NCBI RefSeq assembly: GCF_032854445.1
Contig: NC_088301.1
Coordinates: forward strand, 57,672,512-57,736,511
DNA: 64,000 bases
From: Liolophura sinensis
Taxonomy: Eukaryota > Mollusca > Polyplacophora > Chitonida > Chitonidae
Direction: 5' to 3'
The number at the start of each line of letters is the position of its first letter. The stretch's first letter is position 1. The notes under the pieces were generated by a model. That model searched no databases, had not been told where the DNA came from, and worked only from the letters and a program-made list of their open reading frames with translations. The position numbers and the translations under genes were made by a program. Shown here one piece after another: positions 50,957 to 64,000 of the stretch.

Positions 50957-53280
50957 TGATTGGACGTGTTATAAAATGCATGGAAAAAACTATGAAGAGC
51001 AAGCATTGTATCATTACACTACAGGACTGGACCAAGATGCTTTAAGAGCCACCTGGAAGAAAAAAAAACTGGCTTAGTTCTGAAATCAAGAGAACCAACA
51101 TGGAGTGAAGGATGTTATTCTTGTTTGTGGTATCAAGCTTACTGAACAACATACTTTGTAAATAGTTGACATATAACTATGGTATTCATCCAGCTGTACA
51201 GTGTGAATGATGAAAACTGTCATTTCATGCTAACAACAACAAAAAAATATCTCTACTGTTACAAAACATTGACAGATTTACATAATACTGTAAAATATTA
51301 TATATATCATTGTCTGGCTCTGCTGATGAGCCACAGGCAAATCCCTGGGCTGAATTCAGCGCTCGCTGGTATGGATGTTCAGTGTCAAGAGATTGGTGAG
51401 GGACTGGAAGACCACAGTACATGGTTTGCTCCCGTTTACTCTGCCCCTAAACTTGACATCTAGAGTATTCATTTCAGTTCACCACTGCTATGTTGAGGAG
51501 TATTTGGATGTGCCACACTCATGACTGCTAAGCCTCTAGTCAGAGACCTGGCCGGAGTGGTGAAAGACAGAGAATGATTACTGCTCAAATACGTACTCCC
51601 CTTTCCTCTAGGTGTTCAAATCCATCTTGTAATATTCCCCTTCCAATCACCACACTCAGTCTTGTAATCCACTTAAGTATCATTTCTTAACATAGAGCAC
51701 TCAAGCCATGTGGTACTTCATGGAAATGGGTTATTTATAGTATTATAATTCTGAACTATCAAAAATAATGTCAACTACCAATTATGGTGTGCAGGAGTTG
51801 GACTGTTGGTCCTGATTCAAGTGTTCACGGCACCTGGTCTGATGACAAAGCAAATAGCGGCAGTGTTGAAATCACCTCTCACCATATAGCCCAGAGGCTA
51901 CCATTTTGTATGTGAGACAGTAATTTATTGGATTACCATTACAAACTTGTGTTTGACAATTGGAAGGCTACACTTGACAACATGGATTTGACCAGCTAGA
52001 GGCAAGAAGAGTGCTTATATGGGCAGCAATCTGTTCTTCACCACTTCGGTGGATGGCAGGGCCTGTGACTAAAGTTTGAGCAGCCCTCAATGTGGCCTAT
52101 CTGAATATTCTTCAATCTGCAGACTTTGCGCTTGGACTAATACAGTAGGTCTATTATATTAAAGTTTAAAATTGTTGAACTTGATGAAACACCAATTAAA
52201 CTTATGTATAAATGTAAACTATTATTTTTGTAATCACAGGTAGATTATTAATAATTTAATAAACAAGATACAACAGTTGACATTGTGTAGGGAATCATTT
52301 GCTGGTGAATATTATATCAAATTTGATGCCATAAAGGATGTCCATTTCTCTAACTGAAGATGTTCTAAGGTGTGCAGATTTGTAATGGATTGCTGCCAAC
52401 ATCATATGTTGTCAAAATAATTTTGTGAATAATCTTGTGGTAGGTTTTATGCTAGAAGCTATTACATATGTACGTGTGTAAGTTTGAATTTGCATCAGGA
52501 AATGATATACATTGTATCTTCGTTTTTTTTCCCTTAAACCGAATGTCACGATTTTCTCTGTATGCAGTCTCTGGTATTGCCAAACAGATTTGTCTACAAT
52601 ACACGATGCTGCTTAGTTAAACTTACATTTATAATCAAATGTTACATTTGTTTTTAACTCACATTTAGTAACAATATCAGATCACTCAAACTAAATAGAG
52701 TACTGACATGTTCACTGATAAGTGATGCAGATAAAATTTCAACAAGGTGATTAAGTCTTTCCATTTCCCCCTTGAAAATACCTGTTCATGCATATGGGGA
52801 AAATTTAAGTTTAATATCGGGATTTAATTTATTTTTAAGCTACGGACTTACCAGTAGGCCTACATGTACATGTATGTTAGACAGCCTGGTTGTGACAGGC
52901 ATTATAGATGATATTTATGGGAATACAGTATACAGAAGCATTAGGCTGCTTCATACAGAGGGAAAGAGCTACATGTTCACTCAGTACATTGACTGTGCAT
53001 TTAAATGTATGTATATTTTTAGTTTGACGCAGTAAACATTGGTATGTTAATTTAGATTTTGTGCTCGTGGCTAATAATCTCTTGTAAGATCTCTTGTATA
53101 AATGACTTAGACTATATTTTGGTTTAGAATGGTGCCTACCAGGTATACAATGAACTTGAACTGTAGAATTTACTGACACATGTATGTGTACATGGCAGTT
53201 AATTTGTAGTGTTACTGTGTAGCATAAAACAGCCAGATTCACAGTTTTGATAGTTGAGGTAAACACAGCTACATGAAACA
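50957..53280. other. TMEM167B 3' region and intergenic DNA
   Basis: No further coding sequence is seen. The 3' untranslated region probably occupies the left part; an AATAAA at about 52256 is one candidate polyadenylation signal. The rest is AT-rich with only short frames. Confidence 0.4.
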
Positions 53281-53283
53281 GTT

Positions 53284-53336
53284 TAACTCAAAGCACATGT
53301 TAACTTTAGAAGCAAATTAACATGTGCTTTGAGTTA
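53284..53336. repeat. Perfect 20-bp inverted repeat (hairpin)
   Basis: TAACTCAAAGCACATGTTAA and its exact reverse complement are separated by 13 bases. The pair could form a stable hairpin. It could be a collapsed terminal inverted repeat. No U-tract or neighbouring gene end gives it an obvious job. Confidence 0.85.
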
Positions 53337-53369
53337 CATTGTGTATTGGTATCAGTACTCTACATTTAT

Positions 53370-53460
53370 TACAGGGGCAGGTTATGTCTGAGTGGTCAAT
53401 ATGGCTGTCCTTCAATCACTGTGGTAGACAAGGGGTTGGTTCAATCTACAGACAAGGAGT
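53370..53460 (+). repeat. tRNA-like sequence, probably a SINE head
   Basis: It carries an A-box-like TGTCTGAGTGGTCAATATGG and, 45 bases later, a B-box-like GGTTCAATCTA. The spacing is typical of pol III promoters of Ser/Leu-type tRNAs. The folded acceptor stem is not evident, so a tRNA-derived repeat is more likely than a working tRNA gene. Confidence 0.5.
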
Positions 53461-54899
53461 CCTCTTGGGAGTTCCACCATCTGCTCAACTCTTGTCAGGG
53501 CTTTGTGTTGTTGCCAAGGGGGCAATATACAGTCAGGAGTGATCATAGGGCTGTATAGGGCTGCATGAAGAAAGCTGGAAATCAGTCCTTTCACCAATAT
53601 GAGTTCACTCTCCAGGTGGGAAAGTTTTTTAGTAATATTTACCAAAGATCAGTGGTTTACTTTTAACACCACAGCATCCTCCACTCAAAAAACCTAAAAA
53701 CAGTAGTTTAACTGAAGAGTTTCTTGATGGCTGTAGATTTTGATTTAGAAATCTTACATTTTGCTTGATTCACCTATCAATATTTTTTTCTTCCAGTGGA
53801 GTATAGAGTGTATTTTATTGAATGCTGCATGACAGTCCTTTGGATTTTGGCTGTGGAGCCTGTAAAGTTGCTTATCTAACTTTTTCGGATAACAAAAGGT
53901 CAGCTGCTACACATTTATTGATGGTCACCTTGTATCTATGCAAATGAATTACATGAATATTTTTAGGAAATTGAGTTAAGATTTGGAATTCAACTTTTCT
54001 CAGACTAGGTGCTTTATGAGAAATTGAAATGCTCTTTCTTGAGTGTCTATGAGAAAAGATACTGGACAGTGAACATACTACTGGACATTTCGCTGAACTA
54101 CTGGTACTGGTTTGCCTTCTATATTGCGCCATAACGATGTCTGAGCAGTTAACTGTCTTGTCTTCACACACTGTACCTGGACAACTGTTGTGGTGAGGGT
54201 TTAATGTTGGAGTCTCACTAACATCAGATGTAATAGCCACTGGTCGGTAGTTTACCACTGGTATGCCTAAACTACTGTAACACCACAAATTTTTGAGTGC
54301 ACTGTTGGTCCATATTTTGTCGAAGTGCGACCCTTTGTGCGTAATTAAAGGACTACTCTCATAGGTGCTTTTGTATGACCTCTCCTCTAAAGAGGGGTTT
54401 TTATACTAATTAGGCATTACTTCAGATGAGGTAATGAGGAATGATAAGTCATTCAGTGTAACGGGCAGCTACAAGACCGGATTATCTTTATATCATATGT
54501 ACCATTCATTTTCTTTCTCTGTCTCTCCTATTTGCATACTCCAAAATAACTTTTTAGCTGTTTGTCACATTCAGCCTATAACCATGGAGAAAAGAATTCA
54601 AAATTTCGATAAAAAAAGAAAAACCCCAAAAAACAAACCTGTGTAGACAATCCTGCTTCTGTTGATGTGACATAATGATCAGAGTTTTTGATAAACGTCT
54701 TCCTTATTTTATTGACAAAAAGCTTGTAATACATAGCTCTATGATCGTGTTTTCTTTCCTTTTAACGTATGTTTACATGTAAAACTTGATAAGAAAACAT
54801 TAGGGTCTGTTTGATTGTTGATTTTAAACTTGCAGCCTAGTGTTCTTTACCATGAACTGAGAATCTGATCATTTGTTTTTTTAGGAAGGAGTTCCTTGT

Positions 54900-55495
54900 T
54901 GGGTTAATCTTTGGTCAGATCATGCGTTAAAGAGCTACTCCAGTGTCAAGACCTGCATGTCTTAAAAGCATGGTTAAACGATCAAGATAGTCTGAATTGC
55001 TTTGTATTAAAACCAGTCCTGAGTTTTGGAAGATAATACAGAAACAAAAGGTTTCTGTTTTTTCTAATTTTGCCTGGTGTGACATATAAGAACACTTGAC
55101 ATCACCCATGGCTAACATATGGCGACAAAGTCATGCTCTCAAACAAATATGAAAACACTCCAGCATAACTGCCTTACTTAACATCATACCTGACGGATTC
55201 ATCACCAGAAGAATTTTGTCACATAGCATGAAAAAAACTTCCAATTGTTCTGTTTTTGTATGTCTTTTTGAACAGGTTGTTAGCTCTGTTCCATAGGCTG
55301 TCCTTATTATCACTTTAATATTTCAGCCTGGTTTCTTTAGCGACTTATGTAGCACTTGAAATTATTTTAGTTTTTTTAAAGAGGGACACTCATGTCAGAA
55401 CCTGTGTAGCTTAACAGCATGGCTAAATATTAATGGAGATAATGCCTTACTGTATACCAGTATCATAAAGAGGTAAACTTATGTCACATCCTGTG
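54900..55495. repeat. Diverged repeated segments
   Basis: Blocks at about 54930-54995 and 55375-55435 share the order AAAGAG, TGTCA, ACCTG, CTTAA.AGCATGG.TAAA. A further partial copy lies near 55465. They look like old copies of one dispersed element. Confidence 0.4.
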
Positions 55496-55509
55496 TCATA
55501 AAATCAATT

Positions 55510-55870
55510 CTGGCCCAGATTGTGGCCCGAGTGGATAAGACCGCTTGTCTTTCAGCTGAAAATGGCAGGGAATTTATGGGTTCCCGTGCTTCTCACCTCT
55601 TGTGTGACGTTGGTCACAAAAAGCAGCAGATGACATCCACATGATTGTTTGCACAGTTAACGTGTTGAAAACCATTTGTAATTCCTCAGTATGGTGTGCA
55701 TGTCTGTGCCTTACTCAAGGGAAAATATGTCCGTGACTTGCCAAACGTTGCTGGGATACGCCAAGCTCTCCAGTTTCCTCCAACCATAAAACTGGCCGTC
55801 ATCACGTAACTGAAAAATTCTTGACTAAGTGTTAATTAAAATCAAGGTGTTAATTAAAATCAAGGTGTTA
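55510..55870 (+). repeat. Near full-length tRNA-derived SINE
   Basis: A tRNA-like head (GTGGCCCGAGTGGATAAGAC) is followed by a body shared with the 5045 copy. The 3' part (CAGTTTCCTCCAACCATAAA, then AACTGAAAAATTCTTGACTA) matches the core at 24170. It thus links the 5' and 3' fragments elsewhere in the window into one family of about 350 bp. The tail carries a duplicated GTGTTAATTAAAATCAAG. Confidence 0.7.
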
Positions 55871-56019
55871 TTTAAAAGAGATAACTAAAATTGCATAGCA
55901 TTAAAGCACACAGGGTGTAAACCATTACTATCGAGTAACGGCAAATGGCGCTGTACCTTTAATAGCTCTGGTTGTCGTTCTCTCGTAACATACAACAGAT
56001 GTTATTCATTTGGCCCGTA

Positions 56020-56181
56020 GTTGCTTAGAGGAATAGTATCAACAAAATGTCATCACTTGGTAACACAAGTCTTACTCAGAGGAATAGTATCAACAAAATG
56101 TCATCACTTGGTAACGCAAGTCTTACTCAGAGGAATAGTATCAACAAAATGTCATCACTTGGTAACACAAGTCTTACTCAG
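56020..56181. repeat. 51-bp tandem repeat, three units
   Basis: Three nearly identical 51-base units (CAGAGGAATAGTATCAACAA and on to CACTTGGTAACACAAG). Because 51 is divisible by three, a repeating plus-strand frame appears; there is no sign it is used. Confidence 0.93.
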
Positions 56182-57007
56182 AAAATATGTAAAAAGTATA
56201 TGTAAAGGGTCCATGTATATCTCTTCCTGTTGGTGCATGTCCATGTAACTAGTACAGCATCAGTGACAAAACCATTGACAACAACAAAAGGTTTCAGAAA
56301 AACTAAAAACATTATTTATTTATTGTTAACACTCACATGGCATTCTAAACAAGGGGTGTTCAGTCTACCATGGCAAAAAGCAATGTACAGGGTGTTATTA
56401 ATGCAAATGTGGACAATACATTGGATTTATATGGACTTCTGGAGGCTTCAAATTATTGGAATATCAGGCACTTATCGACTGTTTAGGATACATACTTCTC
56501 AGTAAGCCTTATAACCTAAGCCCTCGATGTCCATAACATAGATCTAATAGTTGGATTACACATAACCTACTTCCCACAAAACATGCTAAGACATAATGGC
56601 ACTTTAAAAAACGTACACGCAGGCCTATTTGTAAATACCAGGTGTAGTGAATTCGAAAAATAAAAGGACAAATAAACAAATATTGAAATACTGCAGAAAA
56701 AAATTAAATGACAAAAAATGAAGAGAAAATCCCCTGAACACCTAAAATCTAACAAATAACTGTATAGCAGCAGTTAATAAAGTTTTGTGGGACATTCCAA
56801 GAGCACTAATATAGGAATCTTCAGGTGCACTAAGAATCTGTCTTCAAACCTTTGCCAGGTTGTAAGGTGTAGTAACCACATTAACTGAAATAAACAGATA
56901 TGCGGAAACTGTTGTAAAATCATGCAGGAGTTGTAATCATGACTATAATTTCTCATCAGACCTACAGCTATGTATAATCACTGAAATTTAAAGATTAAAA
57001 AAGATTA

Positions 57008-57537
57008 AACTTTAGTTGCTTTAAGAAAACATGTCAAAACAGCCATTAAAGGCAAAAAAAAAAAAAACTAAAATATTTATCAGATGAAAGACCATTAAAC
57101 ACTGTCCAGGAAAATAGTTTTATTTTTTTAGAATTTATCTAACCAATTAAAATGCATTTAAAACACAGGATTCTGTGGTGGTCTGTTGGGACCAAGAGGG
57201 TATCAGTGACGTCTCAGCAATATTTTTGGCTTGAAATAGTTTGCTTCAAGGTCCATTTGTTGAATGCATTCATAGCTCTAAATGAAGATGCACTTTAAAT
57301 GATGCAATACAGAAATCGATGTGTGTCAAGTGGCAAAAAGCTGAAATGACATGATTGGTCCGAATATGGTCAGAAAAGGCCACAGTAGAATTCAAAGTTT
57401 AAAATGCATTTGTTTAAATGCATTAAAAAAATATTCTTAAAAAAAAAATAAATCAAAATATTTTTCTAAAGAATATTTAATGGTCTTTCATCTGACATGC
57501 TAACATTTCATGCTAATGTGTTTTTTGCCTTTCAAGC
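57008..57537. mobile_element. Second foldback/MITE-like element
   Basis: An imperfect inverted repeat of about 0.5 kb. The left arm reads GTTGCTT, GCAAAAAA, CAGATGAAAGACCATTAAA, TTAAAATGCATTTAAA, ATTCTGTGG. The right arm carries the reverse complements in mirror order, ending TTTAATGGTCTTTCATCTG and AAGCAAC. Non-coding. It lies 3' of the kinase gene. Confidence 0.7.
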
Positions 57538-57539
57538 AA

Positions 57540-59110
57540 CACATTTCAGTCAGGAAATACATGGTATGGAACACATTTTTATATGCTGCTCCACAACAGT
57601 ACTGGTGACAGCACCTGTACCTGTTGGGCCATTTCACAGATCATACAGGTAAATAGTGTTGTGTGTCTAGTCTGTATACAAGCAGATACTTGCAAGTACT
57701 TCAATTAGCAGCCAAACACAAAATACACCTGTAAACTACGCAATAGAGGCTCCATGTCACTGTAGTCACGACACAAAATAAGCCACAGAAGCTGGATACA
57801 TGCAGGTGTGGCCAAGAGGATTGAGTCAGCACTATGTATATCTATTTACATGCTCATAATTACAGGTGTACATAATATGTACAGAAATTGTACTTATGAA
57901 GATGCTACAATGAAAACACATATTATAGGAAGAGTAAATGGCAACAACACTTACATTTTAATCAAATTCGTACAATCTCATGCCTGGTACTATTATTCAT
58001 TTGATATGCACTTGCTTGTCATGCCTACTTTCATGTCGTCTCTAAAACCAAACAGAAACCATTTCCTGTGCAGAGGTATTCTGTTCCTTGTTGCGAATTT
58101 ATTTAGTTTTTCTTTAGTAAAATATATAGCATATTCGGTGTGGTGATGTAAACACATGTAGGTGCTAAGAACAAATGCAATTTCCGACCTGAAAACAATC
58201 ATCTCTTGGTTAAAGACAAGAATTACAGCAGTTGACATGACGAGTAAAACCCATACATTCACTTAAATGGAGGTAAATAGTGTGTGCACAAACTTTACAC
58301 CTACACATACATATATAATACGTAGAAACGCTTCATGCAAAGTAAAAATAATCTGCATAAATTGGACTTATTACACATAAAGTCATAACGTGTCATAACA
58401 TGAAGTATTAGTATAATTTTATCTTGCAACATACCAATAACGTATACCCTATATGTTGATCCAGTAATAATACATCACTTGACCGATCTGACAATCAGAT
58501 TTCATGACATTCACGATACAGCCTATTTACAATTAAGCTAATGTACTGCATGAAAGTTGCAATTTTCTGAGAGACCCGTGCAGGTGAAAATGTATCAGGT
58601 ACATGTGAGCTTTATCACTTGCATTCTGTCCTACATCACGTGACACTTGTGGGATGCAAGTATCAAAGCACACTTATGAAATGAGCCTCTCTTCACAATC
58701 CAACACAATGTCCAAGTACATGCACGTGCAAGTGTAGTCAAATGTGAAATGCAAAAGTCCACAGCAACAAATACGTCACAGAGTTAATGATATATGGCAT
58801 ATATTCTTAATTACATACCACACAGATGTGGGAAGTATGCTTTTACAGAAGACTACATACATTTGGCAACTTATAACATTGCCAGTATACTAACACATAC
58901 TGACAATGTGATATGTATCACCAAATGCCACATAAATTTCGAAAATTTAACTTCTCAAACTCTCTGGTCTCATGCAATGGCTACACTTTATTTTCAATAT
59001 AGAAAAAAAATATATGGGGATCTATGCTTATTTATATATTTAAATTGGGTACATATATATATATTGTATGTAACAAAGTCATTTAAAACATTCGTTGCTA
59101 CAGTTTGTCA
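57540..59110. other. 3' flank of the kinase gene
   Basis: AT-rich. Probably includes the 3' untranslated region of the minus-strand kinase. Frames of 90-112 codons on both strands (for example 57808-58146) have no splice support or recognisable motifs. Confidence 0.4.
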
Positions 59111-59113
59111 GCC

Positions 59114-63992
<4,879 letters not shown>

Positions 63993-64000
63993 TTAATTTC

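Noticed and set aside
53370-53460. A functional tRNA gene
   Set aside because: A- and B-box-like motifs are present but no acceptor stem or clear anticodon arm, so a SINE head is preferred.
57808-58146. A 112-codon plus-strand frame with hydrophobic stretches
   Set aside because: AT-rich, no homology recognised, overlaps an equally long frame on the other strand, and lies in the kinase 3' flank.

Overview
The window is nuclear DNA of an animal, most likely a lophotrochozoan invertebrate and probably a mollusc. It is AT-rich. Its genes are split by GT-AG introns, and there is no bacterial gene layout. Dispersed tRNA-derived SINE-like repeats and many minisatellites are present, and short CATGTA/TACATG motifs are frequent. 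The species cannot be fixed from sequence alone. Coordinates of spliced genes were derived by hand from reading frame plus splice sites. In each gene model the exon lengths and phases add up, so boundaries should be right to within a base or so.

Layout. (1) 1-3.5 kb is intergenic, with a GC-rich patch and a long 20-22 bp minisatellite. (2) 3.5-12.4 kb, minus strand, is a class C GPCR-like gene. It encodes a signal peptide and three tandem Venus-flytrap ligand-binding domains, each followed by a short four-Cys linker. The seven-transmembrane exon is recognisable but broken by a 17-bp tandem duplication and several further frame changes. (3) 12.4-30 kb is gene-poor. It holds a decayed 35-40 bp repeat, a 45-bp minisatellite whose units contain perfect 5' splice-site consensus, SINE copies, one orphan terminal coding exon (minus) and a tentative small plus-strand gene. 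(4) 30.2-47.4 kb, minus strand, is a complete 30-coding-exon cytosolic isoleucyl-tRNA synthetase gene (1289 aa). A 200-base N gap lies inside its last intron and costs no coding sequence. (5) 48.65-50.96 kb, plus strand, is a complete three-exon TMEM167B (Kish-B) gene, divergent from the synthetase gene. (6) 51-59 kb is intergenic, with SINEs, a 51-bp triple repeat and foldback elements. (7) 59.1 kb to the right edge, minus strand, is the 3' half of a MAPKAPK2/3-type kinase gene; its 5' half lies outside the window.

The three housekeeping genes (translation, secretory-pathway membrane protein, p38-pathway kinase) are ordinary. The unusual item is the triple-flytrap receptor gene. About 4 kb of extracellular coding sequence is fully open, while the roughly 0.85 kb membrane part is frame-broken at about six places. 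This suggests either a recent switch to a secreted triple ligand-binding protein, or a receptor decaying from its C-terminal end, or a local assembly error.
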